From the NCBI GenBank assembly GCA_902605445.1, contig CACLCL010000001.1, positions 1 to 64,000 of the forward strand: a stretch of DNA of 64,000 nt. The letters are read 5' to 3'. The DNA comes from an uncultured Bacteroidota bacterium. Its GTDB lineage: Bacteria > Bacteroidota > Bacteroidia > Flavobacteriales > Flavobacteriaceae. Numbering within the stretch: the stretch's first letter is position 1; each line of letters opens with the position of its first letter. The notes below the pieces were generated by a model. The model saw only the letters and a list, made by a program, of their open reading frames with translations, was not told the origin of the DNA and did no database searches. The translations under genes were made by a program, and so were the position numbers. Below, piece after piece: positions 9,470-20,595 of the stretch.

Positions 9470-10373
9470 ATTGAAGCGCCTTTTTTCGAACAGAATACTC
9501 TATTTTACCTCCACCAAAAATTTCGCCATCTCCCTGGCAGCAAATAGGCTTGTTTTTAGCGCGTATTGTTAGTTTATTAGCCTTTAGCGTCAAAACTTTA
9601 CGTTCATTAAAAATCTCACCATTAAAAAGCTTAAAAAAATTTCGAGCAATGTCTTTTTTAGAAAAATCTTGTGCAATAGTAATGTTTAACAATCCATCAT
9701 CGCTTTTAGGGGAATGTATGAGCCGCATTCCACCGCCAGTATATTTACATATTCCTACCCCCACTAAAAACACCTTTCTTTGAGTTTTATTGTTTGGTGT
9801 GATAATTTCTATTTCAATATTTTGAAATTTATAAAAGTTCATGATTGCACAAACTAGGTAAGATAATGGACCAAACTTTTTGTAAGGCTGAATTTTTTTT
9901 AACATGAATACGTCAAACCCAACACCCGAGTATCCTAAAAAAAACTTCGTTTTAGTTTTTTTCTCTTTCGTTATTTTTGCCAAACCAACATCAATAAATC
10001 TGGTTTTCCTTTTTTTTATTGCCTTTATGCATTCAATTATACTCATAGGAATATTATTTGATCTTGCCCAGTCATTACCAGTGCCCGCAGGTATAAGTGA
10101 GAATAGGATTTCTTTTGGACTCAAATGCTTTTGTAGTTGTATTCCAGCAACAACCTTTTGGGCGGTGCCATCGCCACCAATACAAAGAATCGCTTTATGG
10201 CCAGAAGCTATAGCTTTATCAACTAATTGTATTTCTTCACCACTGAATGAAGTTAATGATAAAAAATACTTTATTTTCTGCTTTTCTAACAGCTGCTTAA
10301 CTTTGATTATTAATTTTCTTGTTTTACCAGAGCTTGATGTTGGGTTGGCAATAATAAACCATTCAGTTTTCAT
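9459..10373 (-). CDS. Diacylglycerol/lipid kinase family protein (YegS/DagK)
   Basis: IANPTSSSGKTRK...AILCIGGDGTAQKVVAGI...LIPAGTGNDWARS. Confidence 0.9.
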   Translation of the reverse strand: MKTEWFIIANPTSSSGKTRKLIIKVKQLLEKQKIKYFLSLTSFSGEEIQLVDKAIASGHKAILCIGGDGTAQKVVAGIQLQKHLSPKEILFSLIPAGTGNDWARSNNIPMSIIECIKAIKKRKTRFIDVGLAKITKEKKTKTKFFLGYSGVGFDVFMLKKIQPYKKFGPLSYLVCAIMNFYKFQNIEIEIITPNNKTQRKVFLVGVGICKYTGGGMRLIHSPKSDDGLLNITIAQDFSKKDIARNFFKLFNGEIFNERKVLTLKANKLTIRAKNKPICCQGDGEIFGGGKIEYSVRKKALQFIY

Positions 10374-11391
10374 TGAAAGAGGGTTTCATGTGTAGGATTC
10401 TGCTAAGGTTTATTGATGTGTCAAGAAATATAATTTTTGAATTACCGTTACGCTCAATTTCTAAATACCCTTTTTCTATTTCATCACAAAAAAGCTCTAT
10501 GTTGGATTCGTGTACAAATGGGGCAAATTTACTCAGAACCAAGCCACACTTATACTTTTCCGAATTGTCAATAACCCTATAATTGTAGAGCAGGCAATCT
10601 CTAAATACAGACAAGCAAAACTTCATAAAAGCTTTATGTTCTTCTCTTGTTTTGCTTGACATTTTCTCTGCAAAATCAATCAGATCTAAAATTGCAGACT
10701 TATCATTTTTAGCTCTGAAAGCACTACGAGCCCAGCTTACAAAAAGCCCTTCATTTTCTTCATTAACCTCTTGATTATCAATGGATTGATACCCAAAATA
10801 AACTTTTTGACACCTAGAGCGAATCGTAGCTAATATTTCATTTTCATTCTCGCATATAAGAATAAAAACTGTTTTTTTACTTGGCTCTTCAATTGTTTTT
10901 AAAATTTTGTTTGCGGCATGGACATTCATTTTTTCAGCCATCCATATTATAACAACTTTCAACCCACCCTGGTAAGACTTCATTGAGTTAATTTTGTTTA
11001 TATTTTCAGCTTGCTTTTTTCCAATTACACCCTGCTTATTTCCAAGCTCAATCTTTTCATACCAATCTGCCAAATCAAAGCCAGGCTTTGAAGTATTAAT
11101 TTCAATCCACTGTTGCATAAAATTAATACACTCATCATTATTGCTTGACTTTGTGGTGTTTATTGGAAAAAAGTAGTGTATATCAGGATTCGAAAAGTTT
11201 TTGTGCTTTTCTATTGCTAGCTCTTTATCTTCTGTTGTCAAATCTGTGAAATTGCTTTGGAGTATAAGAGTAATAAGTTTGTCAGCATATCCTAGTATAT
11301 TAGCCTTGTTTTGCCCGACAAACAAATATGTGTTGGCAACGCGACCAACCGCGACATTATTTTTTACAATTTCAAAATCAGTCTCAATCAT
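10363..11391 (-). CDS. holB: DNA polymerase III delta-prime subunit
   Basis: AYLFVGQNKANILGYA-like N-terminus, MNVHAANKILKTIEEPSKKTVFILICENENEILATIRSRCQ. Confidence 0.88.
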   Translation of the reverse strand: MIETDFEIVKNNVAVGRVANTYLFVGQNKANILGYADKLITLILQSNFTDLTTEDKELAIEKHKNFSNPDIHYFFPINTTKSSNNDECINFMQQWIEINTSKPGFDLADWYEKIELGNKQGVIGKKQAENINKINSMKSYQGGLKVVIIWMAEKMNVHAANKILKTIEEPSKKTVFILICENENEILATIRSRCQKVYFGYQSIDNQEVNEENEGLFVSWARSAFRAKNDKSAILDLIDFAEKMSSKTREEHKAFMKFCLSVFRDCLLYNYRVIDNSEKYKCGLVLSKFAPFVHESNIELFCDEIEKGYLEIERNGNSKIIFLDTSINLSRILHMKPSFNEN

Positions 11392-11443
11392 TTTTACTTA
11401 TTTACAAAGATAAAGAATTATATTTGCCAAAAACTTAGGGCAA

Positions 11444-12640
11444 ATGCATTCAATTCAAAACATAAACTTTAAAAACAAAAAAGTATTTGTTAGAGTAGAC
11501 TTTAATGTTCCCCTTAATGCATCACTTCAGGTAACGGACAGCACAAGAATCGAGTCAGCAATCCCCACATTAAAATTTATTTTAAAAAATGGAGGTTCAT
11601 GTATTATTGCCTCACATCTCGGACGTCCAAAGGGTGTAAACAAAGCACAATCTCTAAAAAATATTTTGGCATCCTTAGAACTTTATTTAGGTCAAAAGGT
11701 AAAGTTTTTGCCAGAGTGTGTTGGGAAAGAAACGCATGAAGCATGTTCCATGCTCAACCCGGGAGAGGTTGTACTTTTAGAGAATCTAAGATTCTTTAAT
11801 GAAGAGACTGCTAATAACGACAACTTTGCACAAAGCCTAGCATCTTTAGCTGATATTTATATTAATGATGCTTTCGGAACAACTCACAGAAAACATGCTT
11901 CAACACACGCAATAACAAAACACTTTTCACTCAAAGCACCAGGCTTTCTACTACAAGCTGAGATATCAGCTCTTAACAAGTTTTTAAAAACTCCGAAAAA
12001 GCCTGTTACAGCGATAATTGGAGGCGCAAAAGTATCTTCTAAAATCTCAGTTATAAAAAATATTTTGAGAATTGCTGATAATATAATCATTGGCGGCGGA
12101 ATGTCCTACACTTTTATCAAGGGTAAGGGGGGGCAGATTGGAAAATCAATTTTTGAACCAGAGCTTATCATGGAGTGTAATAATATTCTAAACTTAGCTC
12201 AAGAAAAAGGGGTTAATATTATTTTGGCCAAAGACGTTTATGCTTCAAAGAGCTTTACCGATCAGAAAGGGGAGTTATTTGAAATTGACAAAATACCAAA
12301 CGAATATCAAGGCATGGATGTAGGCCCTAAAACATTAAAAACTTTTGACAAATTAATTAAATCAAGTAAAACAATTTTGTGGAATGGTCCCATGGGGGTT
12401 TTTGAATTTTCAAATTATGAGATTGGAACTAAGGCAGTAGCGCAGTCTGTAGCATCTGCAACAGAGGATGGTGCATTTTCCTTAGTTGGAGGAGGGGACT
12501 CAGTGGCAGCCCTAAAGAAATTTAAATTATTTAGCAAGGTTAGTTATATTAGCACTGGGGGCGGCGCAATGTTAGAAAGTCTCGAGGGGAGAATGCTTCC
12601 AGGAATTAAAGCCTTAAATTTACCATATGAACGCAATTAA
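11444..12640 (+). CDS. pgk: Phosphoglycerate kinase
   Basis: KVFVRVDFNVPLN, SHLGRPKG, VVGGG/GGDSVAA motifs. Confidence 0.97.
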   Translation: MHSIQNINFKNKKVFVRVDFNVPLNASLQVTDSTRIESAIPTLKFILKNGGSCIIASHLGRPKGVNKAQSLKNILASLELYLGQKVKFLPECVGKETHEACSMLNPGEVVLLENLRFFNEETANNDNFAQSLASLADIYINDAFGTTHRKHASTHAITKHFSLKAPGFLLQAEISALNKFLKTPKKPVTAIIGGAKVSSKISVIKNILRIADNIIIGGGMSYTFIKGKGGQIGKSIFEPELIMECNNILNLAQEKGVNIILAKDVYASKSFTDQKGELFEIDKIPNEYQGMDVGPKTLKTFDKLIKSSKTILWNGPMGVFEFSNYEIGTKAVAQSVASATEDGAFSLVGGGDSVAALKKFKLFSKVSYISTGGGAMLESLEGRMLPGIKALNLPYERN

Positions 12641-13778
12641 GTTATTTTCATTTTTATCAATTATATGGGCTTTATTAATTTCAAACCCAGTAAAAGCCGA
12701 TACAATTCCCGAGCAGATTCATGTAATAAAACTAGATACTATAAAGAGCTTTTTGAGTCATTTAAGCCAAAACAACCCAATTACTATTCCCTTAGAAAAG
12801 GACATTATCAATGAGATAAAGAGACATATTAGGCATAGGGTTAAATATTACAACAATCGAAAAATGAGGTTTAGATATTATTTTGCTATGTTCGAACATT
12901 TTCTCTCAGATGCAAATTTACCGACAATGTTAAAGTATGTTCCCGTTGTGGAATCTATGCTTAAACCAAAAGCAGTTTCTAGGGCTGGCGCAACAGGACT
13001 TTGGCAGTTTATGTACAGTACAGGCTTAAAAAATAATTTAAATTATAATAGCTATGTTGATGACAGAATGGACCCTGTTAAATCCACCATCGCCGCAACA
13101 AAATATTTAACCAAGTTGTATGGTTATTATAATGACTGGGCCCTTGCCCTTGCAGCCTACAATGCAGGCCCAGGAAACGTTCGAAAGGCAATAAAGAAAT
13201 CAGGAGGAAAGGTTAACTTTTGGAAAATAAGAAAATATTTGCCTAAAGAAACATATAATTATGTGCCAAAATTCATCGCAACAATGTATTTAATTGAGTT
13301 TTCAAAAGAGTATGGCATAGAAAATCTTAATGATAAAAGATTATACAGAGATATTACCACGATACCTGTTAAAGAAATTGTTGATTTAAATTCCATTTCT
13401 AATTTTTTACAAATCCCGCTGGACACTGTAAAGTTTTATAATCCAGCCTTTAAACATGATATCATACCGTTTGAAAAAGATAAAGAAAGCCTTTTGACAC
13501 TGCCAAAAAAAAATATAGAACAGTTAAAAAACTCAGAGAAAGATTTTTATATTTTTTCAAAAAAACAATTTGAGCTAAGGGAGGGTGCTTTACCAGACTT
13601 TTATACCATGAACTCACGTACAACATATAAAGTTAGGTCTGGGGATTATTTAGGAAAAATAGCAAAGAAATTTGGGGTAAAAATTTCTGACCTGAGAAAA
13701 TGGAATAATTTTAAAAGTGATATTATATACGTAAACCAAAAGATAGTTGTCTACCCTAAGAAGATACCTGTCAATTAG
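12627..13778 (+). CDS. Lytic transglycosylase with C-terminal LysM (MltD-like)
   Basis: VPVVESMLKPKAVSRAGATGLWQFM...ALAAYNAGPGNV; LysM TYKVRSGDYLGKIAKKFGVKISDLRKWN. Confidence 0.93.
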   Translation: MNAIKLFSFLSIIWALLISNPVKADTIPEQIHVIKLDTIKSFLSHLSQNNPITIPLEKDIINEIKRHIRHRVKYYNNRKMRFRYYFAMFEHFLSDANLPTMLKYVPVVESMLKPKAVSRAGATGLWQFMYSTGLKNNLNYNSYVDDRMDPVKSTIAATKYLTKLYGYYNDWALALAAYNAGPGNVRKAIKKSGGKVNFWKIRKYLPKETYNYVPKFIATMYLIEFSKEYGIENLNDKRLYRDITTIPVKEIVDLNSISNFLQIPLDTVKFYNPAFKHDIIPFEKDKESLLTLPKKNIEQLKNSEKDFYIFSKKQFELREGALPDFYTMNSRTTYKVRSGDYLGKIAKKFGVKISDLRKWNNFKSDIIYVNQKIVVYPKKIPVN

Positions 13779-13787
13779 TATAATTTT

Positions 13788-14732
13788 ATGAGATTTATGT
13801 ACCTCTTTATTGTTTTTTGCATATTCTGTGCCTGCGAAAACAATCCAAAAAGCATTGTTTTAGATTCAAGCGGAAATATAAATAGCATTTCAGTTGTTAT
13901 TGACGAAAATATTTGGAATAGTAGACTTGGCGATTCGATAAAAGACTTTTTTTCAAGCTCAGTTTACGGATTACCCCAGCCAGAGCCTAAGTTTACACTT
14001 AATTACATTCCAATAAATGTTTTTTCGGGATTTGTTACTAGGTCTCGAAGTATATTAATGATCAAATTGTCAAATACAAACCGAATTCAATTTCTTGATG
14101 ACACATATGCAAGACCTCAAAAAATGGTTGTTGTGGAGGGAAAAGACCTAAATCAGATCATTACCAGCTTCAATGATAAAAAAGATTCAATAATATCCGT
14201 GTTCAAAGAAACTGAATTGAAAGAGAAAATGAGAAGAATAGAAAAGAGTTTGTATAAAACCGATGCTGTTGAGAAAACCCTTAAGGTAAAGTTAAACTTT
14301 CCATCATCTTACAGAATAGCTAAGTTAGATTCGAACTTTATTTGGATTAGGAGAGACATAAGCTCTGGAAGTCTTAATTTATTAATATGCAGAAATTTAA
14401 ATGACAGACAGCCATTAATACTCAGGGATTCAATTTCAAAAGCGCATATTCCAGGGCCAATTGACGGAACCTTTATGAAAACCGATTACGAGTACATCGC
14501 TTCAAGCAATGTTTTTGAGTCCGAAGAAAAACTTATTGAAGAAACTCGCGGATTATGGGATGTTGAAAAACAATTCATGGGAGGTCCATTTATTAATCAA
14601 AAAATTAAAACAGAAAATAAAGAGGAGGTCGTAATGCTAGACGCATTTTTATTTGCTCCAGGAGAAGCAAAACGAGATTACCTATTTGAGCTGGAGGCGA
14701 TTATGAGGACATTTAATATTATTTCAGACTAG
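13788..14732 (+). CDS. DUF4837-like lipoprotein
   Basis: Lipobox [10 protein letters not shown]; gene context pgk-mltD-DUF4837-tatA; family named from memory. Confidence 0.6.
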   Translation: MRFMYLFIVFCIFCACENNPKSIVLDSSGNINSISVVIDENIWNSRLGDSIKDFFSSSVYGLPQPEPKFTLNYIPINVFSGFVTRSRSILMIKLSNTNRIQFLDDTYARPQKMVVVEGKDLNQIITSFNDKKDSIISVFKETELKEKMRRIEKSLYKTDAVEKTLKVKLNFPSSYRIAKLDSNFIWIRRDISSGSLNLLICRNLNDRQPLILRDSISKAHIPGPIDGTFMKTDYEYIASSNVFESEEKLIEETRGLWDVEKQFMGGPFINQKIKTENKEEVVMLDAFLFAPGEAKRDYLFELEAIMRTFNIISD

Positions 14733-14932
14733 TCTTTTTTTTCTTTTTTTCCACTATCCTCATCGTCAAGCCCTTCTTTTAAGCCTTTTTTAAACTCTTT
14801 GATGCCTCTGCCAGTTCCCCTCATCAGCTCCGGTATTTTTTTTCCACCAAACAAGAGTAGTATAGCTACTAAAATAACGATTAAACCAGACCATCCAATC
14901 TGAGAAATCAAGGGATAAACATATAAGTTCAT
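14729..14932 (-). CDS. tatA: Twin-arginine translocase TatA/TatE
   Basis: [36 protein letters not shown]. Confidence 0.93.
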   Translation of the reverse strand: MNLYVYPLISQIGWSGLIVILVAILLLFGGKKIPELMRGTGRGIKEFKKGLKEGLDDEDSGKKEKKD

Positions 14933-15019
14933 TGTGCTTTTTTTGGCTAAGTTAATAATAAATAGGTTAACAAAAACTATTTCTCATGACCCTTATTTAA
15001 ATTTTAAGTAATTTTAAAC

Positions 15020-15886
15020 ATGTTTTTTAAAAAAACATATGATAAAATTGTTAAAGAACTTTATACAAAAAAGTTAAGATTAACAATTGCAGATGAACAA
15101 ACCTTTAAGAAACATGTTGCATTTAATTTTAGCAGTATAAGTTTTACCCTTTACTTGTTACTTTTTAGTTTTATTATTGCAATCATCACAGCTTTATTGA
15201 TATTTTTTACTCCAATAAAAGAGTTTGTACCAGGTGTTTCATCCTCTGATTTAATTCGAAAATCAATAAATCTTGCCAATAAGACAGACTCACTGGAGCA
15301 AGCGCTTGACCAAAATACTAGGTTTTATAAATCAATTGAAAATGTTTTACTTGGTAAAACTGAGGAAGTGCTTGAGCCAAAAATGTTAAAGACTGAAAAG
15401 TATCAAGAAGATTTAAATAGCCTAATAGCCCCGGTTGTAGAAGACTCTTTACTAAGAAAGTATGTTGAGGAACAAGACAACTACAACTTAACAGAAAGTG
15501 AACTAGATGTTGGCAATAAAATGTTTTTTTCACCTGTTGAAGGAAATTTAACAGCAAAATTTAATTTTGAGGAAAAGCACTATGGCATTGATGTTTCTGT
15601 TCCTTCAGGATCCCCAATTAGGTCTGTTTTAGACGGAAGAGTTCTTTTTTCAGAATGGTCATTTGAAACAGGCTATGTGCTTGTTGTAACACATAATGAT
15701 AATTTAATTTCTGTGTATAAGCATAGCAAAAAGAACCTAAAATCACAAAATGAGTTTGTGAAAGCTGGTGAGGTTATTGCTTATTCTGGCAACCAAGGTC
15801 AGCTAAGCACAGGCCCTCATCTTCATTTTGAGCTTTGGCAAAACGGAATTCCTATAAACCCAGAACCATTTTTTAAATTTAACTAA
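15020..15886 (+). CDS. M23-family metallopeptidase
   Basis: HYGIDVSVPSGSPIRSVLDGRVL...GPHLHFELWQNGIPINPEPFF. Confidence 0.92.
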   Translation: MFFKKTYDKIVKELYTKKLRLTIADEQTFKKHVAFNFSSISFTLYLLLFSFIIAIITALLIFFTPIKEFVPGVSSSDLIRKSINLANKTDSLEQALDQNTRFYKSIENVLLGKTEEVLEPKMLKTEKYQEDLNSLIAPVVEDSLLRKYVEEQDNYNLTESELDVGNKMFFSPVEGNLTAKFNFEEKHYGIDVSVPSGSPIRSVLDGRVLFSEWSFETGYVLVVTHNDNLISVYKHSKKNLKSQNEFVKAGEVIAYSGNQGQLSTGPHLHFELWQNGIPINPEPFFKFN

Positions 15887-15889
15887 AGA

Positions 15890-17389
15890 ATGATTTTTAA
15901 TAAGCTTATTAAAATTGTTGCAAACATTGCTAAATATAAAGTAGCCCAATGGTCAACTAATCCCATTAAAACGCAACAAAAACAGTTTAATTACCTTATG
16001 AAAATCGGTTCTAAAACCTTGTTTGGTAGTGAGCATAATTTATTTTATGGAATCACATATGATGAATTTAAAAACAGAGTCCCAATTAGGGATTATGAGC
16101 AAATCAAACATTATATAGAAAGAGTAAAAAATGGAGAGAATAATATTTTATGGAAAGGAAAACCAATCTATTTTGCAATGACATCTGGTACCACATCAGG
16201 ATCGAAATATATCCCCATTACAAAACACAGCCTTAAAAATCATTTAAACGGAGCAAAAAATGCCATTCTTCTTTACATAGCTGAGACCAATAACACTTCA
16301 TTTATTGATGGAAAATTTATTTTTATTCAGGGAAGCCCAATATTATCTTTATTGTCATCAATCCCTGTTGGTAGACTTTCAGGAATATCAGCTCACCATG
16401 TGCCTTTTTACATGAAGCATAAGATGTTGCCCAGCTGGGAAACAAATATTATTGACAACTGGGAAAAAAAGATGGACTCAATCATAAAAGAAACATCAAA
16501 TAAGAACATGACAATCATAAGTGGGATACCCTCATGGGTACAAATTTATTTTGAAAAGATATCAAAAAAGTACAACAAAAAGCTACTAGAAATTTTTCCA
16601 AATTTTAAACTACTTATATATGGGGGAGTTAACTTTAAACCATACAGGCAAAAGTTTAAAAACCTAATTGGAGGAGATGTTGACAGTATAGAGCTATTTC
16701 CTGCTAGTGAAGGCTTCTACGCCTTTCAAAGTAATCAAAGTAGTGAAGATTTACTATTGATTTTGAATGCAGGCATTTTTTATGAGTTTATTTCAGTTCA
16801 CGATTACAAATCAAATAATTTTAACAGAATTGATTTATCTGAGGTGAAAATAGGTGAAAACTATTTGATGGTTATATCTACATCTGCGGGGTTGTGGGGC
16901 TATAACACGGGAGACACAGTAAGATTCACTTCAATAAACCCTTATAAAGTTGTTGTAACAGGGAGGATAAAACAACAACTTTCAGCTTTTGGGGAGCATG
17001 TAATTGTTGAAGAGGTGGAAAAGGCGATGGAAGCTGCTGTATTAAAAACTAAGACTATTGTTAACGAATTTACAGTGGCCCCATTATTTAAATCTTCTGT
17101 AAATAAAAACCCTGGCCACGAATGGTTTATTGAGTTTGAAGGAACACCCAAAAAACTTAATGAATTTGTAAAAATATTAGACGAAGAACTTATTAGACAA
17201 AACAAGTACTATAAAGATTTGATTTTTGGTAATATAATTCAGCCTGCTATTATAACACCAGTGATAAAGAATGGGTTTAAATTGTATATGCAAAGTATTG
17301 GAAAGTATGGAGGTCAAAATAAAATACCAAAAATATCAAATGATCGAAAAATTGCAGATAAAATAAAAAATCTTAATCTTATAGCTTGA
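15890..17389 (+). CDS. GH3 auxin-responsive-promoter family protein (acyl-adenylating)
   Basis: FAMTSGTTSGSKYIPITKHSLK, FPASEGFYAFQ, NTGDTVRFTS, SAFGEHV. Confidence 0.9.
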   Translation: MIFNKLIKIVANIAKYKVAQWSTNPIKTQQKQFNYLMKIGSKTLFGSEHNLFYGITYDEFKNRVPIRDYEQIKHYIERVKNGENNILWKGKPIYFAMTSGTTSGSKYIPITKHSLKNHLNGAKNAILLYIAETNNTSFIDGKFIFIQGSPILSLLSSIPVGRLSGISAHHVPFYMKHKMLPSWETNIIDNWEKKMDSIIKETSNKNMTIISGIPSWVQIYFEKISKKYNKKLLEIFPNFKLLIYGGVNFKPYRQKFKNLIGGDVDSIELFPASEGFYAFQSNQSSEDLLLILNAGIFYEFISVHDYKSNNFNRIDLSEVKIGENYLMVISTSAGLWGYNTGDTVRFTSINPYKVVVTGRIKQQLSAFGEHVIVEEVEKAMEAAVLKTKTIVNEFTVAPLFKSSVNKNPGHEWFIEFEGTPKKLNEFVKILDEELIRQNKYYKDLIFGNIIQPAIITPVIKNGFKLYMQSIGKYGGQNKIPKISNDRKIADKIKNLNLIA

Positions 17390-17440
17390 ATATAAAATAT
17401 TTACATAAAATTATCGTTTTAAAATCACTAAATTAACAGC

Positions 17441-18409
17441 ATGAAAAAAAGCAACAATCAAGAAATTGATATTTTAGTCTTGTTCAATAGCATCTATTCA
17501 GTTATAATTTCAGGGCTTTTATTTATATATAGAGTTTTAAAGGGTATTGTTTTGAGATGGAAGCAATTGTTAGCTTTATTGGTTGCCGGTGTATTGCTAG
17601 CATATATAACACCAAATAAATCTATTTCAATAACAAAGGAAGCCAACATTCTTGTCAAAATTAATTTTGATGCAGGCAATTACGTCTATGACGCTATTGA
17701 ATTAATTAATTTCAAATTAAATTCAGAAGAGGAAAGTTTTTTCAAAGAACAATTAAACTTGAATGACGAGGAAATTATTGGCGAAATTTCAATCAAGCCA
17801 ATTATTGACATTAAAGATATTGCAAACAAGAGAATAGAGCCTAGCGAAATGACTGCTTTGTTTGAGAACTTAGAATATGAAGACAGTTTTTTAATTACCG
17901 AGGGGTTTCGCTCAGATTACGACTACCATCTTATAAATGTTTCGCTCTCTAGCAATTCTACAAACAATACCATAAAAAAAATTATTCAATATTTTAATTC
18001 AAACCCTTTATTTATAAGCCTAAAAGAGAGGAATTCTAACAGAATAAGTCAAATAATTTTAGATAACGAGAAATCAATTAATCAGATTGATCAAATCTTA
18101 GCCCAATACATGACTAGTCAAAGCACTAATTCAAGTCAATTATATATTGACAACAAAGAAATCAATGCAAACGATTTAATCAAAACAAAAATTGGACTAC
18201 AACAAAAGAACGAGGAGTTAAAGTATGAAAATTTAACAACTACTGACACAGTAATTGCCGTGAATGAGTCTAATGTTTTATTTGAAAACGAGTCATTTTT
18301 TGCTAATAAATTAATTTATTATCCATTTGTTTTAATATTGATATATTTTATTTCTATTTCTTTATTTGGTCTTTACAAATACTTTGAAAAACTAGATAGT
18401 AAAGTTTAA
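17441..18409 (+). CDS. Wzz-like polysaccharide chain-length regulator (two TMs)
   Basis: N- and C-terminal TM helices around a coiled-coil region; position at the head of a glycan cluster. Confidence 0.5.
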   Translation: MKKSNNQEIDILVLFNSIYSVIISGLLFIYRVLKGIVLRWKQLLALLVAGVLLAYITPNKSISITKEANILVKINFDAGNYVYDAIELINFKLNSEEESFFKEQLNLNDEEIIGEISIKPIIDIKDIANKRIEPSEMTALFENLEYEDSFLITEGFRSDYDYHLINVSLSSNSTNNTIKKIIQYFNSNPLFISLKERNSNRISQIILDNEKSINQIDQILAQYMTSQSTNSSQLYIDNKEINANDLIKTKIGLQQKNEELKYENLTTTDTVIAVNESNVLFENESFFANKLIYYPFVLILIYFISISLFGLYKYFEKLDSKV

Positions 18410-18410
18410 A

Positions 18411-19694
18411 ATGCTTTTAAAAGAAATAGCTAAAAAAAGTATATATGTTCTTTTAATCCGCATATTGGGCGTCTCGCTATTATTTGGATTTACCCTGTTT
18501 TTAACAAATTTTTTTCCAGCAGAAGATGTTGGAAGGTATGATTTTGTCAGATCAGTACTGAACATAGTTGGCGGTATAGCACTACTTGGCACTAATCAAT
18601 CTATTATATATTATTCTGGAATGCTTGAAGCCAAAAATAATTTAGCATCTATTAAGCCTCTATATTATAAGATGTTAAAATTAATTATTCTTTCAAGCCT
18701 TTTAATTCTACTAAGCTTTAACCTTGCATTCAGTGAGAAGTTTATATCAATGGTTTTTAAAAAAAGTGACGCATATAATTTAATATTAAAAACATTCTTT
18801 GCTTTAATATTTTTTACTGTAACGATGCTTAATATTGATACTATCAGGGCTTTACAGAAAACAGTTATTTCTGAATTATTCAGAAATATTTTTAGATACT
18901 TACCTGTTTTGTTAGGAGCAATACTTATATATATACTAGAAAAAACGCGACTTATAGTTGATGTTTACCTTATTGGATTTTTAATTTTATGTTTTATGTC
19001 AACAGCCTGTACATTTTGTCTGATAAGAAAAAAAAGATTTAATAAACTCCCCAGTTTTTTCTTTACTTATAAAGAAATTTTTTTTACATCTTATCCAATG
19101 GCAATAAGTGCCATTGCCTATTTTGTCATGCAGGGTATAGATGTTTTAATATTAACAACTTATTCTAGCTTTGAATCAGTCGCGTATTATTCAGTTGCTG
19201 TAAAGCTCTCTACCCTTACTGCACTATCTTTACTTTCAGTAAACATAGTTGTTGCGCCTAAAATTGCTGAGATTTATGAGAAAAGAAAAACAAATGAATT
19301 GCAATTATTAATAAAAAAGTCGACTAGACTAATTTTTGTTATTAGCATATTTTTGTTGTCTTTTATATTTTTATTTTCAGACCATATTTTATCCCTATTT
19401 GGACCTAATTATATTGTTGCAGGCACACCCTTGGTTATTTTGTTATCAGCCCAACTATATAATTCAGTTTCTGGGCCAAGTGCAATCTATTTGAACATGA
19501 CAGGTAAACAAAGGGTGCTAAACTTGATTTTAATTATTGGTTTGCTAACCAATATATTTTTAAACCTCTATTTGATTCCTAATTATGGAATGAATGGGGC
19601 CGCAATAGCAACCCTTGTAAGTTTAGTGTTATGGAACTCAATGGCGGCAATATACATATACATTAAAGATTCTATTAAAGTGTTTTTGAATTGA
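18411..19694 (+). CDS. Oligosaccharide flippase (Wzx/MATE-like)
   Basis: About 12 TM ORF; LNLYLIPNYGMNGAAIATLVSLVLW C-terminal signature. Confidence 0.85.
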   Translation: MLLKEIAKKSIYVLLIRILGVSLLFGFTLFLTNFFPAEDVGRYDFVRSVLNIVGGIALLGTNQSIIYYSGMLEAKNNLASIKPLYYKMLKLIILSSLLILLSFNLAFSEKFISMVFKKSDAYNLILKTFFALIFFTVTMLNIDTIRALQKTVISELFRNIFRYLPVLLGAILIYILEKTRLIVDVYLIGFLILCFMSTACTFCLIRKKRFNKLPSFFFTYKEIFFTSYPMAISAIAYFVMQGIDVLILTTYSSFESVAYYSVAVKLSTLTALSLLSVNIVVAPKIAEIYEKRKTNELQLLIKKSTRLIFVISIFLLSFIFLFSDHILSLFGPNYIVAGTPLVILLSAQLYNSVSGPSAIYLNMTGKQRVLNLILIIGLLTNIFLNLYLIPNYGMNGAAIATLVSLVLWNSMAAIYIYIKDSIKVFLN

Positions 19695-19695
19695 T

Positions 19696-20595
19696 ATGAA
19701 GAAACCGAATTTTATTATTGCTGGCTTTCCAAAATGTGGCACAACTTCACTGTTTCATTATCTAAAACAACATCCAGACATCTTTATGCCTAACCAAAAG
19801 GAACTACATTTTTTCACTCAGGCCCAAATATTTAAATTAAACAAGGGCCCAAAAGACAAAGTTGTTAAACAGTCGCATATTAAAAGTGAAAAAGAATATT
19901 TAGAGTTGTTCAAGAGTGTAAAAGATGAAATTGCTGTTGGAGATGCTTCACCTTCTTATATTAATTATCCTGAAAATTTTGGTATGATTAAACAATATTT
20001 AAATGACCCAAAAGTTATTGTAATTGTAAGAGACCCTATCGATAGGGCTTACTCTAATTATTTGCATTTAAAAAGGGAGTTAAGAGAAACAATGGACTTT
20101 TTTAGTGCGCTAAAAAATGAAGACAATCGAAGAAAAGAGTCTTATTCAGATTTTTGGTATTATAGATTTAATTCGACTTACTATAAAAAAATATTAATGG
20201 CTAAAAAAACATTTTCAAATGTATTGGTTTTAACGGCTGAGGAATTTAAAAGAAATCCCGAAATAACCTTGAAAAAAGTGTATTCTTTCTTGGGGGTTAA
20301 ATTAATTGTAAAAAAACAAGCTTTAGAAACTAAATTCAATGTTGGAGGATTTTACAAAAAAAATCTTATTACATCATTGTTATTTCAACCTTCTAGATTT
20401 AAAAATGCATTAAAAAAAATAATAAAACCTACTAGGTGGATAAAGATGCTTCTTAGCAAGTTTTCAAGATTATTTCAAATTAAGAAACCATCAATTGATC
20501 AGGATTCTCTTAGCTATTTGAAAAATCATTTTTCCAAGGAAATTAATAACTTAAAAAAAATGAATATTGATGTTTCGAAATGGAGAAAATATTAA
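19696..20595 (+). CDS. PAPS-dependent sulfotransferase domain protein
   Basis: IAGFPKCGTTSLFHYLKQHPDIFMP (5'-PSB loop) and VIVIVRDPIDRAYSNYLHL (3'-PB). Confidence 0.92.
   Translation: MKKPNFIIAGFPKCGTTSLFHYLKQHPDIFMPNQKELHFFTQAQIFKLNKGPKDKVVKQSHIKSEKEYLELFKSVKDEIAVGDASPSYINYPENFGMIKQYLNDPKVIVIVRDPIDRAYSNYLHLKRELRETMDFFSALKNEDNRRKESYSDFWYYRFNSTYYKKILMAKKTFSNVLVLTAEEFKRNPEITLKKVYSFLGVKLIVKKQALETKFNVGGFYKKNLITSLLFQPSRFKNALKKIIKPTRWIKMLLSKFSRLFQIKKPSIDQDSLSYLKNHFSKEINNLKKMNIDVSKWRKY

Noticed and set aside
9904-10395. 163-aa plus-strand ORF
   Set aside because: Lies antisense to the well-supported lipid kinase (9459-10373) with no recognisable domain; a shadow ORF.
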